From CAG-791 sp963658695 (GTDB taxonomy: Bacteria > Bacillota > Clostridia > Lachnospirales > Lachnospiraceae), in NCBI GenBank assembly GCA_963658695.1, contig CAVKRN010000006.1:1-64000 (forward strand): 64,000 nt of DNA, written 5' to 3'. Position numbers and translations under genes: made by a program. Positions 51,112-60,135 of this stretch are shown piece after piece. The notes beneath the pieces are model-generated. The model ran no database searches. It was not told the DNA's origin and saw only the letters and a program-made list of their open reading frames with translations. How positions within the stretch are numbered: the stretch's first letter is position 1; the number at the start of each line of letters is the position of its first letter.

Positions 51112-52281
51112 ATGGCAGAGCAGAAACGAGATTATTATGAGGTACTGGGCGTAGATAAAAGCGCCACAGAAGATGAAATAAAGAAGGCATACCGCCAGTT
51201 GGCTAAAAAATACCATCCGGATGTAAACCCCAGCGAGGAAGCTGCTGCGAAGTTTAAAGAGGCATCGGAGGCATATGCTGTTCTGAGCGACGCCTCGAAG
51301 CGTCAGCAATATGATCAGTTTGGCCATGCGGCATTTGATGGATCCGGCGGCTATGGCGGCGGTGGATTTGACTTTAACGGCGCAGATTTCTCTGATATGT
51401 TCGGAGATATTTTCGGTGACATCTTTGGAGGCGGAAGAGCGCGCCAGAATCCGAATGGACCGATGAAAGGGGCAAGCATTCGTACCAGCGTGCGGATCAG
51501 CTTCATGGAGTCGGTGTTCGGCGCAACCAAGACGCTGACGCTGAATCTCAAGGATCCTTGCCCGACCTGCAGCGGCACCGGCGCAAAACCGGGGACCAGC
51601 CCCAAGATGTGTCCGAAATGCGGCGGCAAGGGACAGGTGGTATATACGCAGCAGTCGTTTTTTGGCACGGTTCGCAATGTGCAGACCTGCCCTGGCTGCA
51701 GCGGCAGCGGAAAGATTATCGAAGAGAAGTGCTCCACCTGCGGAGGCAGCGGATATACGAGCAGCCGGAAGCAGATTGAGGTTACCATTCCGGCCGGTAT
51801 ACGCAGCGGAATGAGCGTGCGCATTTCGGAGAAGGGCGAACCTGGCATCAACGGAGGCCCGCGCGGCGACCTGATGGTAGAGGTTCTGGTGGAAGAGGAT
51901 TCGAATTACTACCGTCAGGACAATGATCTGTATACGAACGTGACCATTTCTTATGCGATTGCGGCACTGGGCGGTTCGGTTGTGATTGATACCGTGGATG
52001 GCAAGGTGCTCTACGATGTAAAGGAAGGAACGCAGACCGGAACCAGAGTACGACTGAAGGGAAAGGGAGTTCCCAGCCTTCAAAATAAGAATGTTCGCGG
52101 TGACCAGTATGTAACGCTGACGGTTGAAACTCCTTCGAAGCTGAACAAGGAAGCACGGGAGCTTCTGGAAAAATTCGATCAGCTGACGGGAGACAGCCTG
52201 CATGAGGCAGAACGTGTCGGATCATCGGGAGAGGCTCCCACGGAAACGGTAAAAGGAAAGCGCAAGAAATTCTGGAAGTAA
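51112..52281 (+). CDS. dnaJ: chaperone protein DnaJ
   Basis: The Hsp40 co-chaperone, 389 residues, type I. The J domain has RDYYEVLGVDKSATEDEIKK and the HPD motif in KYHPDVNP. A Gly/Phe-rich region follows at about 75-110, with GGYGGGGFDFNGADF. Then come the four zinc repeats CPTCSGTG, CPKCGGKG, CPGCSGSG and CSTCGGSG. The C-terminal beta domains end in KEARELLEKF. The ATG follows AAAGGAAAACCGT. Confidence 0.97.
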   Translation: MAEQKRDYYEVLGVDKSATEDEIKKAYRQLAKKYHPDVNPSEEAAAKFKEASEAYAVLSDASKRQQYDQFGHAAFDGSGGYGGGGFDFNGADFSDMFGDIFGDIFGGGRARQNPNGPMKGASIRTSVRISFMESVFGATKTLTLNLKDPCPTCSGTGAKPGTSPKMCPKCGGKGQVVYTQQSFFGTVRNVQTCPGCSGSGKIIEEKCSTCGGSGYTSSRKQIEVTIPAGIRSGMSVRISEKGEPGINGGPRGDLMVEVLVEEDSNYYRQDNDLYTNVTISYAIAALGGSVVIDTVDGKVLYDVKEGTQTGTRVRLKGKGVPSLQNKNVRGDQYVTLTVETPSKLNKEARELLEKFDQLTGDSLHEAERVGSSGEAPTETVKGKRKKFWK

Positions 52282-52332
52282 CAGAAGTAAGATTCGGAAA
52301 TCCGGCAGCAGGTCTGCGGTGAGGAGAAGCCT

Positions 52333-53331
52333 ATGAAATGGATGAGATTCCGCGTTCGGACAACGGCCGAGGCAGAGGATATTCTGGTCAGTACCATGCA
52401 GGACATTGGTCTGTATGGTGCACAGATTGAGGATCATGTGCCTCTGACCGCAAGAGAGAAGGAGCAGATGTTTGTGGATATTCTGCCCGAAGGCCCTGCT
52501 GACGATGGCAGTGCGGTTCTGAGCTTCTTTCTGGAGGAGACGGCAGACGGAAAGCTTCTGATTGATGGCAGTGAGAAAAAGCCGGAAGACATAAAGCACG
52601 AGATGGAGGAGCAGATTCGGGAACTTCGGCAATTCGGCGCGGATGTCGGCGACGGTGTTGTTACCATCGAAGAGACCGAGGATATCGACTGGGTCAACAA
52701 CTGGAAGCAGTTCTTCCATCAATTCTGGATTGATGACATACTGGTGATTCCTTCCTGGGAAGAGCCGCAGGATGAGGAACGGCAACCGGCACTGACGTTC
52801 CATATTGATCCCGGGACAGCATTTGGAACCGGCGCACATGAGACGACTCAGCTGTGCATACGGCAGATCCGTGATCGTCTGACCGAGAAGACGCGTATCC
52901 TGGATGTGGGGACCGGGAGCGGGATTTTGTCGATTCTCTCGCTCATGTTGGGAGCGGCGGAAGCGGTAGGGACGGATCTTGATCCTTGCGCGGAGCCGGC
53001 AATTCAGGCCAATTTGGAGGCCAATCGGGTAGATCCGGACAAATTCCGTGTGATATTGGGAAATCTCATTGATGATGCTGCGGTGCAGCAAGCGGTTGGA
53101 TATGAAGCGTATGATATTGTAGTGGCGAATATTCTTCCGGATGTGCTGCTTCCGTTGACACCGGCGGCCGTAAAGGCCTTGAAACCGGGCGGAATATACA
53201 TTACCAGCGGGATTTTAGATGGCAAGCATGATCTTGTGGCGGATGCTATGCGATCGGCGGGACTGAAGGTCCTTGGTGTAACGGCACAGGGCGAATGGCG
53301 GTGCGTGACCGGACAAAAGCTGGAGGCGTGA
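52333..53331 (+). CDS. prmA: ribosomal protein L11 methyltransferase
   Basis: SAM-dependent methylation of ribosomal protein L11. The 332 residues show the linker motif PGTAFGTGAHETTQLCIR. The SAM loop ILDVGTGSGILSILSL and the catalytic VVANILPDVLLPL follow. The ATG follows GTGAGGAGAAGCCT. The dnaJ-prmA-rsmE order is frequent in Clostridia and Bacilli. Confidence 0.95.
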   Translation: MKWMRFRVRTTAEAEDILVSTMQDIGLYGAQIEDHVPLTAREKEQMFVDILPEGPADDGSAVLSFFLEETADGKLLIDGSEKKPEDIKHEMEEQIRELRQFGADVGDGVVTIEETEDIDWVNNWKQFFHQFWIDDILVIPSWEEPQDEERQPALTFHIDPGTAFGTGAHETTQLCIRQIRDRLTEKTRILDVGTGSGILSILSLMLGAAEAVGTDLDPCAEPAIQANLEANRVDPDKFRVILGNLIDDAAVQQAVGYEAYDIVVANILPDVLLPLTPAAVKALKPGGIYITSGILDGKHDLVADAMRSAGLKVLGVTAQGEWRCVTGQKLEA

Positions 53332-53332
53332 T

Positions 53333-54079
53333 ATGCTGCATCTGTTTGCAACACCACAGGACACGGAGGGAGATCTTTTACGGATTACCGGGCCGGAGGT
53401 GAATCATATACGAAATGTTATGCGGCTGAAGCCCGGAGAAGAAATCAGCGTCAGCATGGGCGGAGACGGCAGAGAATATCGCTATGGAATAGAAGCCTTC
53501 GAGGCGGATGCGGTTCTGTGCCGCCTTCGCTTTGTTAAGGAAAAGGATGTGGAACTCCCGGTTAGAGTCCTTTTATTTCAGGGGATTCCAAAGTCCGATA
53601 AAATGGATATGATTGTGCAGAAGGCTGTGGAGCTTGGAGCTGCGGAGATTATACCTGTCAGCATGGAGCGGTGCGTGGTGAAACTCGATGACGCAAAGGC
53701 ATCCAAAAAGGTGAACCGTTGGCAAACCATTGCGGAATCGGCAGCATCCCAGTCAAGGCGAGGCATTGTTCCGACGGTCCACATGCCAATGAACATGAAA
53801 GAAGCGGTATCTTATGCACAGCAAACGACACAGCTTCGGGTGATCCCCTATGAGCTGCAGGAAAACGACGGCTCTGCCAGAGAATATCTGGAAAGTATTC
53901 GGCCGGGACAGAGCATCAGCGTTTTTATTGGGCCGGAAGGCGGCTTTACCAAAGAAGAGGTAGCTGTTGCCAGAGAAGCCGGTGTTCATCCGATTTCTCT
54001 CGGAAACCGGATACTTCGGACGGAGACGGCAGGACTGACTGTGCTGGCCTGGTTGATTTATATTACGGAAATCGGATGA
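53333..54079 (+). CDS. rsmE: 16S rRNA (uracil1498-N3)-methyltransferase
   Basis: A SPOUT methyltransferase acting on U1498 of 16S rRNA. The 248 residues have an N-terminal PUA-like part with INHIRNVMRLKPGEEI-type sequence. The knot motifs are IPKSDKMDMIVQKAVELGA, VFIGPEGGFTKEEV and SLGNRILRTETA. It starts one base after the prmA stop and runs close to the cysteine desulfurase gene. Confidence 0.95.
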   Translation: MLHLFATPQDTEGDLLRITGPEVNHIRNVMRLKPGEEISVSMGGDGREYRYGIEAFEADAVLCRLRFVKEKDVELPVRVLLFQGIPKSDKMDMIVQKAVELGAAEIIPVSMERCVVKLDDAKASKKVNRWQTIAESAASQSRRGIVPTVHMPMNMKEAVSYAQQTTQLRVIPYELQENDGSAREYLESIRPGQSISVFIGPEGGFTKEEVAVAREAGVHPISLGNRILRTETAGLTVLAWLIYITEIG

Positions 54080-54086
54080 TGTGATC

Positions 54087-55262
54087 ATGAGCGCAAAGAG
54101 AGAAATTTATCTGGACAATTCGGCGACCACCCGGGTCTTCCCGGAGGTTGCGCAGCTGATGAATACCATTTATCTGGAGGAATACGGCAATCCATCCAGC
54201 ATGCATCATAAGGGCGTTGAGGCGGAAAATCGAATTCGCACGGCCAAGAAGACGCTGGCGGATATCCTCAAATGCAGCCCCCAGAATCTGTATTTTACCT
54301 CGTGCGGGACGGAATCGGACAACATTGCGTTGATCGGCGCGGCACGTGCGAACAAGCGCGGGGGCAAGCACCTTGTAACAACGCAGATCGAGCATCCGGC
54401 AATTCTGGAAACAATGAAATACCTGGAGACACAAGGGTATGAGGTGACGTATCTGCCGGTGGATCAAAACGGCTTGGTGCGGCCGGAAGAGGTGGAAGCT
54501 GCCGTGCGGGAGGATACCCTCCTGGTTTCGGTGATGCATACCAACAATGAGGTGGGGGCACTGGAACCCATTGACAAGATCGGGGAATGCATCAAGCGCA
54601 AGAATCCCCGGACACTGTTCCATGTAGACGCGGTACAAGGCTTTGGAAAGGCACAGATTTGCCCGAAGAAGCTTCATATTGATCTTCTGTCTGCAAGCGG
54701 ACATAAAATTCATGCACCGAAAGGAATTGGACTCCTTTACGTTGGGGATCATGTGAAAATCACCAACATTATGTATGGCGGCGGGCAGCAAAAGGGCCTG
54801 CGCAGCGGAACGGAGAATGTGGCAGGAATTGCAGGTATGGCTCTGGCGGCGCAGATGCTGTATGAGAATTTTGATGCGGAGATGGAAGCGCTGTATGGAT
54901 TGAAACGCCGTTTTCTGGAGCAGGTGCTGCAGCTCGATGGTGTATGTGTAAATGCAATGAACGGACTGCAGGTTACACAAACTGCGCCGCACGTTGTAAG
55001 CTTATCCTTTGACGGCGTTCGCGCGGAGGTGCTTCTTCACGCATTAGAGGAGAAGGGGATCTATGTGTCGGCAGGGAGTGCCTGTGCCTCCAACCACCCC
55101 CACACCTCCGATACCTTGACGGCGATTGGGATTCCGGCAGAGCATCTCGATTCCACATTGCGGTTCAGCCTTTCGGTGATGAATACACAAGAGGATGTGG
55201 ATGCGGCAGCGGCAGCGTTGGGCGAGCTGCTCCCATTTTTGCGCAAATATACCAGACAATAA
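54087..55262 (+). CDS. cysteine desulfurase, NifS/IscS-like
   Basis: A PLP enzyme that takes sulfur from cysteine for Fe-S clusters or tRNA thiolation. From ATG 54087 it has 391 residues: IYLDNSATTRV, GNPSSMHHKGVEAE, MHTNNEVGALEPI, the PLP Lys in SASGHKIHAPKGIG, and the catalytic Cys in SAGSACASNHPHTS (group I-like short loop). A GTG at 54081 is an alternative start. The next gene is thiI, so it probably donates sulfur for 4-thiouridine; this is the common NifS-ThiI pairing in Firmicutes. Confidence 0.93.
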   Translation: MSAKREIYLDNSATTRVFPEVAQLMNTIYLEEYGNPSSMHHKGVEAENRIRTAKKTLADILKCSPQNLYFTSCGTESDNIALIGAARANKRGGKHLVTTQIEHPAILETMKYLETQGYEVTYLPVDQNGLVRPEEVEAAVREDTLLVSVMHTNNEVGALEPIDKIGECIKRKNPRTLFHVDAVQGFGKAQICPKKLHIDLLSASGHKIHAPKGIGLLYVGDHVKITNIMYGGGQQKGLRSGTENVAGIAGMALAAQMLYENFDAEMEALYGLKRRFLEQVLQLDGVCVNAMNGLQVTQTAPHVVSLSFDGVRAEVLLHALEEKGIYVSAGSACASNHPHTSDTLTAIGIPAEHLDSTLRFSLSVMNTQEDVDAAAAALGELLPFLRKYTRQ

Positions 55263-55326
55263 GCAATTCACCAGTTCATTCCTGTTGACGGATGGCAGAT
55301 GTGGAACGGATACACGGAGAAATCAT

Positions 55327-56562
55327 ATGAAATATCATGCGTTTTTAATCAAGTATGCGGAGATCGGAATCAAGGGGAAGAACCGCGGCATTTTTGAGGA
55401 GCAGCTGATCAATCAGATTCGAATTGCACTCAAACGCTGCGAGGGACATTTTACCATTGACCGAACGAGCGGACGTATCTTCGTGAACTGTTTAAGCGAG
55501 TATGATTACGAGGAGGTTGTGCAGAATCTTAGCCGCGTTTTTGGTATCGTTGGAATCTGTCCGACCGTGATCATGCCGGTTGTCCCGGTAGAAGAGCTTC
55601 GAAAGGCGGCCGGAGATTTCTTTGGCATGGAATATGAGAACCGGAATGTGTCCTTTAAGGTTCACACAAGGCGTCTTGCGAAGAGCTATCCGATGGAATC
55701 AATGGAGCTGAATGCGGAAATCGGCGAAGAGATTCTCACGCGTTTCCCGGAGTCCCATGTGGACGTTCATACGCCGGAGGTGCTTCTGAATGTAGAAATT
55801 CGGGAGAGAATCTATCTGTATTCTCATATTCTGCCGGGACCGGGAGGGCTTCCGGTCGGGTGCAGCGGAAAAGCGATGCTCCTTCTTTCCGGCGGCATCG
55901 ATTCGCCGGTGGCAGGATGGATGTGCGCAAAGCGCGGCTTGAAGCTGGATGCAACCTATTTTAACGCGCCGCCATATACAAGCGAGCGCGCCTTGCAGAA
56001 GGTGATTGATCTGGCTTCCATTGTGGCCAGGTATACGGGACCGATCTATCTGCATAATATTAATTTCACGGAAATTCAGTTGTACATCTATGAGAAATGC
56101 CCGCACGATGAGCTGACCATCATTATGCGCCGCTATATGATGCGCATTGCGGAACTGATTGCGAAAAGAACAGAGTGCGAAGCACTGATTACCGGGGAAA
56201 GCATCGGACAGGTTGCCTCCCAGACAACGCGAAGCCTCGGAGTTACCAATGCCGTGTGCACATTGCCGGTTTTCCGCCCGCTGATTGCCTTCGATAAGGA
56301 AGACATTATTACAATTTCCAAGAAAATCGAGACCTACGATACTTCCATTCAGCCCTATGAGGACTGCTGCACTATCTTTGTGGCCAAGCATCCGGTGACC
56401 AAGCCGCTGCTGGGCGTCATTGAGCAGCATGAGCACAATCTGGACGATAAAATTGAGGAGATGGTGCAGCGCGCGCTGGATACAGACGAGATTCTTGTGG
56501 TCAGTCAGGACGGTGTGCGCCGTCTGAAGGAACGCGAGGATTCACTGCAGCCGGGGATGTGA
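55327..56562 (+). CDS. thiI: tRNA 4-thiouridine synthase ThiI
   Basis: Adenylates and thiolates U8 of tRNA. The 411 residues have an N-terminal NFLD/THUMP region (KYAEIGIKGKNRGIFE; VSFKVHTRRLAKSYP) and the PP-loop LLLSGGIDSPVAGWM at about residue 180. TGESIGQVASQTTRSL follows. The C-terminal rhodanese domain of E. coli ThiI is absent, as in Bacillus, so the cysteine desulfurase upstream must supply persulfide directly. The ATG follows ACGGAGAAATCAT. Confidence 0.95.
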   Translation: MKYHAFLIKYAEIGIKGKNRGIFEEQLINQIRIALKRCEGHFTIDRTSGRIFVNCLSEYDYEEVVQNLSRVFGIVGICPTVIMPVVPVEELRKAAGDFFGMEYENRNVSFKVHTRRLAKSYPMESMELNAEIGEEILTRFPESHVDVHTPEVLLNVEIRERIYLYSHILPGPGGLPVGCSGKAMLLLSGGIDSPVAGWMCAKRGLKLDATYFNAPPYTSERALQKVIDLASIVARYTGPIYLHNINFTEIQLYIYEKCPHDELTIIMRRYMMRIAELIAKRTECEALITGESIGQVASQTTRSLGVTNAVCTLPVFRPLIAFDKEDIITISKKIETYDTSIQPYEDCCTIFVAKHPVTKPLLGVIEQHEHNLDDKIEEMVQRALDTDEILVVSQDGVRRLKEREDSLQPGM

Positions 56563-56575
56563 GTGACGGTTTAGT

Positions 56576-56680
56576 CCCTGACGATTTCAACATGAGCAAA
56601 AGGAAAGCTGCGCAGCAGTTTTGCGAATGGTGCTCTGAATAGTTACCATGATTGAAGTCGTCAGGGGCTGAACGGATATA
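56576..56680 (+). repeat. module B core inside module A-like arms
   Basis: Outer arms CCCTGACGATTTCAACATG (56576) and CATGATTGAAGTCGTCAGGG (56647) are nearly complementary. They are followed by GCTGAACGGATATA, the module A tail. The core is AGCTGCGCAGCAGTTTTGCG followed by AATGGTGCTCTGAATAG, the module B sequence. It shows that cores and arms are combinable. Confidence 0.75.
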
Positions 56681-56712
56681 GAAAAAGCGGATGCCAAAGG
56701 CATCCGCTTGCT
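56681..56712 (-). terminator. Rho-independent terminator for the minus-strand HPr-like gene
   Basis: On the minus strand AGCGGATGCC and GGCATCCGCT form a 10-bp stem around TTT and are followed by TTTTTC. It lies about 70 bases after the HPr-like stop. Confidence 0.8.
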
Positions 56713-56778
56713 GAATTTCGGTATAAAGTGCTACGCACGACGGAGTCGGACTTAACATCCGGCAGGAGTGGCATCCGC

Positions 56779-57012
56779 TTACTGAATCAGGTACGGCTTC
56801 AGAACCGACATGATCTCCTCAACATTATCCTCTACGTGGATGTTCAGATCGATGGGCTTGGAAAGATCAAGAGAGAAGATGCCCATGATGGACTTCGCAT
56901 CAATGACATATCTTCCGGATACGAGGTCAAAGTCATAATCAAACTTCGTGATGTCGTTGACAAAGGATTTCACCTTATCGATGGAATTCAAAGAAATCTT
57001 AACTGTTTTCAA
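56779..57012 (-). CDS. second HPr-family protein without the PTS histidine
   Basis: A 77-residue HPr-like protein. The Ser-46 region is kept (AKSIMGIFSLDL), but the N-terminal part (ISLNSIDKVKSFVNDITKF) has no His or even the ARP motif around position 15. It therefore cannot act as a PTS phosphocarrier. Whether HPr kinase phosphorylates it is untested. It is a single minus-strand gene among plus-strand genes. Its ATG follows AAAGGGGGTTCCTTTTG. An 18-base near-repeat of the terminator region covers its 3' end. Confidence 0.85.
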   Translation of the reverse strand: MKTVKISLNSIDKVKSFVNDITKFDYDFDLVSGRYVIDAKSIMGIFSLDLSKPIDLNIHVEDNVEEIMSVLKPYLIQ

Positions 57013-57179
57013 AAGGAACCCCCTTTATCGTGCCTACGGCTCTCTCCGGAAATGCCGGGAATGCCGCTGAGATGTAAAATACTGCTTTTATACCGCTAAT
57101 AGTAATCATCCTGAATTGAAAAGTCAATGAGTTTGCATCGCTGTCTGGCGAGCGTACCGTAACCATAAGGAGTTGTGTG

Positions 57180-58511
57180 ATGAAAAAGGCCGCCGTGCAT
57201 AATCTGGGCTGCAAAGTGAATAGTTATGAGCTGGATGTGATGGTTCAGGAACTCAAAGGAGCCGGCTATGAAATGGTTTCCTTTGAAGATTCGGCGGATG
57301 TCTATATCATCAACACCTGCAGCGTCACGAGCATTGCGGACCGAAAGAGTCGCCAGATGCTGCACCGGGCTAAGAAAAGAAATCCGAATGCGGTTGTTGC
57401 TGCGGTTGGCTGCTATGTGGAGACGGACCGGCAGACCCTGGAGGAGGATCCGCTGGTGGATCTTTGCATCGGGAATAACCGGAAGGGGAGCATTGCTCGA
57501 ATCCTTACGGATTATTTAAACGGCACCATGCAGGAGGATGAAACCAGAGATGATCTGACACAGCGGCCCATGTACGAAGAAATGCAGCTTCGTACACCGG
57601 GGAGAACACGTGCAGATGTAAAAATACAGGATGGCTGCAACCAGTTTTGCACCTATTGCATCATTCCCTATGCAAGAGGACGGATTCGCTCCAGAGATCC
57701 GGAGGATGTGATCCGTGAGGTGCAGGGACTTGCTGCGGACGGCGTCAAAGAGGTGGTGCTGACGGGAATCCATATTTCTTCCTACGGAAAAGAAAAAGGC
57801 CTGGAGCCGGATCGGGAACTTTTGAATCTGCTTCGGAGGCTTCAGCTCCTGACCGGAATCGAAAGAATCCGCCTGGGATCGTTGGAGCCGCGCATCATCA
57901 CGGAGGATTTTGCGGCAGGGATCTCCGGGCTTTCGAAGGTATGCCCGCATTTTCATCTGTCGCTGCAAAGCGGCTGCGATGACACGCTGCGGCGAATGAA
58001 TCGTCATTACACAGCGGAAGAATACGATGCAGGAGTGGAGCGCCTTCGGAAAGTTTATGACCGGCCGGCGATTACGACGGATGTCATTGTTGGTTTTCAG
58101 GGAGAGACGGCAGAAGAGTTTGAAGCGAGCAGAAGCTTCCTGGACAAGGTGAATTTTTATGAAATTCACGTATTTAAATATTCCGTTCGGAAAGGGACCG
58201 CGGCGGAACACATGCCAAACCCCTGCAGCAATGAGGAAAAAAACGAGCGCAGCAGTGTCTTGCTGGAATTGACGGACCGGCAGGCAAAGGCCTATCGGAG
58301 AAGCTTTGTCGGACAGCAAGAGGAGCTTTTGCTGGAGGAGAAGATAGAATTGGATGGGACAGCGTATTTTACCGGCCATACCATGCGCTATACGCAGGGC
58401 GCGGTGCCGGCGGAAGGCCGCAGAGAAGGAGAAATTGTGCGGGGCGTTATAACCGGCTTGTCTGCGGACGGAACGATGCTGATGATGGAGCCATTGACGC
58501 TGCAAAAATAG
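57180..58511 (+). CDS. mtaB: tRNA t6A37 methylthiotransferase MtaB
   Basis: A radical-SAM enzyme that converts t6A37 to ms2t6A in tRNA. The 443 residues show the N-terminal UPF0004 domain with NLGCKVNSYELD and INTCSVTSIAD (cluster Cys). The radical-SAM triad is CNQFCTYCIIPYARG at about 153, followed by EVVLTGIHISSYG and SLEPRIITEDF. A C-terminal TRAM-like domain closes it. The NLGCKVNSYE motif and length point to MtaB rather than MiaB or RimO. ATG at 57180 follows AAGGAGTTGTGTG; the GTG three bases earlier is an alternative. Confidence 0.93.
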   Translation: MKKAAVHNLGCKVNSYELDVMVQELKGAGYEMVSFEDSADVYIINTCSVTSIADRKSRQMLHRAKKRNPNAVVAAVGCYVETDRQTLEEDPLVDLCIGNNRKGSIARILTDYLNGTMQEDETRDDLTQRPMYEEMQLRTPGRTRADVKIQDGCNQFCTYCIIPYARGRIRSRDPEDVIREVQGLAADGVKEVVLTGIHISSYGKEKGLEPDRELLNLLRRLQLLTGIERIRLGSLEPRIITEDFAAGISGLSKVCPHFHLSLQSGCDDTLRRMNRHYTAEEYDAGVERLRKVYDRPAITTDVIVGFQGETAEEFEASRSFLDKVNFYEIHVFKYSVRKGTAAEHMPNPCSNEEKNERSSVLLELTDRQAKAYRRSFVGQQEELLLEEKIELDGTAYFTGHTMRYTQGAVPAEGRREGEIVRGVITGLSADGTMLMMEPLTLQK

Positions 58512-58534
58512 GGAAAACTACAGAAGAGGAAGAC

Positions 58535-59953
58535 ATGAACATAAAAAGGGTGAGCATCCTGCTGGCTGCGACAGTCGCTGCTGCTGCGGCGGGCTGCGCA
58601 GAAACGTCTTCAGGCATCGACGCACAAAATAAAACGGCAAAGACAAAGACGGCTGCAGTGCAAATGTCACAGGGACAAGAGGGACTTCCGGAGAACGAGG
58701 AGAAGGAAGAAGGGAGCATACTTCATATCCAGTGCTGGGATGAGGAGTTTAAGTACCTTCTGGAAAAGTATTATCCCGGCTATGAGAAGGTGGATGAGAG
58801 CACCGGGAAAATCGGCAGTACAACTGTAAAATTTACGATTACACCGTTGGATGACGGCGAATATCAGAATCATCTGGATAGTGTTCTGCCGGAGAATACA
58901 GAGGCATCCGAAGAGAACAAGGTGGATTTATTTCTGATTGAATCGGAGGATGCAGCCAAATATACGGATGCGGACACGGGCTTTGCCATGCGGCTGTCGG
59001 ATCTTGGAATTACGGAGGAGGATCTTTCGGGACAATATACGTACACAAAGGAGGTGGTAACCGACGCAAACGCAGACTTGCGCGGGGCTACCTGGCAGGC
59101 CTATTCCGGAGGGATGATCTATAACCGGAAGGTGGCTTTAAAAGCCCTTGGATATGATGATCCGGACAGGGTGCAGGAGGCTGTGCAGGACTGGAATGCA
59201 TTTAAACAGACTGCAGATGCCGTGAAGGCGGCCGGATATCAGGTGGCAGCTACTGCGAGCGATACCTATCGTGTGTTTGCAGGGAACGTAAGTCATCCCT
59301 GGGTGGAGGACGGGAATATCTCCGTCGACACGAATCTTTTGCAGTGGGCAAAGGATTCAAAGAAGATGATTGAAAAGGGAGAAATCACGGCGGAGGAGCT
59401 CTGGAGCACGACGTGGTACGAAGGCATCTTTGGCAGGTCGCCGGTGTTTGCTTATTTTGGACCGTGCTGGCTGCTAGACACCATTTTGGATCATGCAGAA
59501 AGCCAGGGATCCGGCGAGAGCGACTTTGGCATCGTGGAAGGACCACAGAGCTTTTTCTGGGGCGGCACCTGGATCTGTGCAGCCAAGGGGACGGACAATC
59601 CTGCCTTGGTAAAGGATATTATTCTGACAATGACAGCCGATGATGCGGTCATGGAGCAGATGGCTGAGAAGGAATCGGAATGCGTCAATAACCAAAAGGT
59701 CCTTACAGCGCTGTCCCGGAATGAAGTATATGACAATGCTGCACTTGACGGGCAGAATCCCTATGAGATATGGGCATCGTCGGCTCAAAAAGTGAACGCG
59801 GCCGCCCATTCGGTCTATGACAGCGATTGCAGCGAAGCATTTCGTACGGCAATGGAGGGGTACTTTGACGGCAGCAAGACCTATGAAGAAGCTCTGGAGT
59901 CGTTTTGGCAGACCATCTCCGAGGCCTATCCGGAACTGTCGGTGGATGGTTGA
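58535..59953 (+). CDS. extracellular solute-binding lipoprotein, family 1 type
   Basis: The 472-residue product has a lipoprotein signal (MNIKRVSILLAATVAAAA, lipobox AAGC at about 21). The mature part resembles sugar-type binding proteins of family 1: ILHIQCWDEEFKYLLEKYYPGYE, YSGGMIYNRKVALKALGYDD, FGIVEGPQSFFWGGTWICAA. No permease or ATPase gene is adjacent, so it is an orphan that would need a transporter encoded elsewhere. The ATG follows AGAGGAAGAC. It lies 23 bases from mtaB and could be read through from it. Confidence 0.85.
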   Translation: MNIKRVSILLAATVAAAAAGCAETSSGIDAQNKTAKTKTAAVQMSQGQEGLPENEEKEEGSILHIQCWDEEFKYLLEKYYPGYEKVDESTGKIGSTTVKFTITPLDDGEYQNHLDSVLPENTEASEENKVDLFLIESEDAAKYTDADTGFAMRLSDLGITEEDLSGQYTYTKEVVTDANADLRGATWQAYSGGMIYNRKVALKALGYDDPDRVQEAVQDWNAFKQTADAVKAAGYQVAATASDTYRVFAGNVSHPWVEDGNISVDTNLLQWAKDSKKMIEKGEITAEELWSTTWYEGIFGRSPVFAYFGPCWLLDTILDHAESQGSGESDFGIVEGPQSFFWGGTWICAAKGTDNPALVKDIILTMTADDAVMEQMAEKESECVNNQKVLTALSRNEVYDNAALDGQNPYEIWASSAQKVNAAAHSVYDSDCSEAFRTAMEGYFDGSKTYEEALESFWQTISEAYPELSVDG

Positions 59954-60067
59954 TGCGGCTTTCAAAATAAGGTATCATATGGACCAAATGATTGTGATTT
60001 CTCGGAGATGGTCGTGAGAGCTGCATTTTGGTGCGGCGACAGACCGGTATAGAAGAAAGTGTTTGAT

Positions 60068-60123
60068 AGAGAATTCGCCTGTGCTGAATTCTCTTCACGA
60101 TGCCGCAAGACATCCGCGGCATG
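60068..60123 (+). other. two small inverted repeats upstream of the IreB gene
   Basis: AGAGAATTC (60068) pairs with GAATTCTCT (60086), and ATGCCGC (60101) with GCGGCAT (60117). They may be operators or leader hairpins. Nothing else is recognisable in 59954-60135. Confidence 0.5.
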
Positions 60124-60135
60124 GAAAGGATAAAA

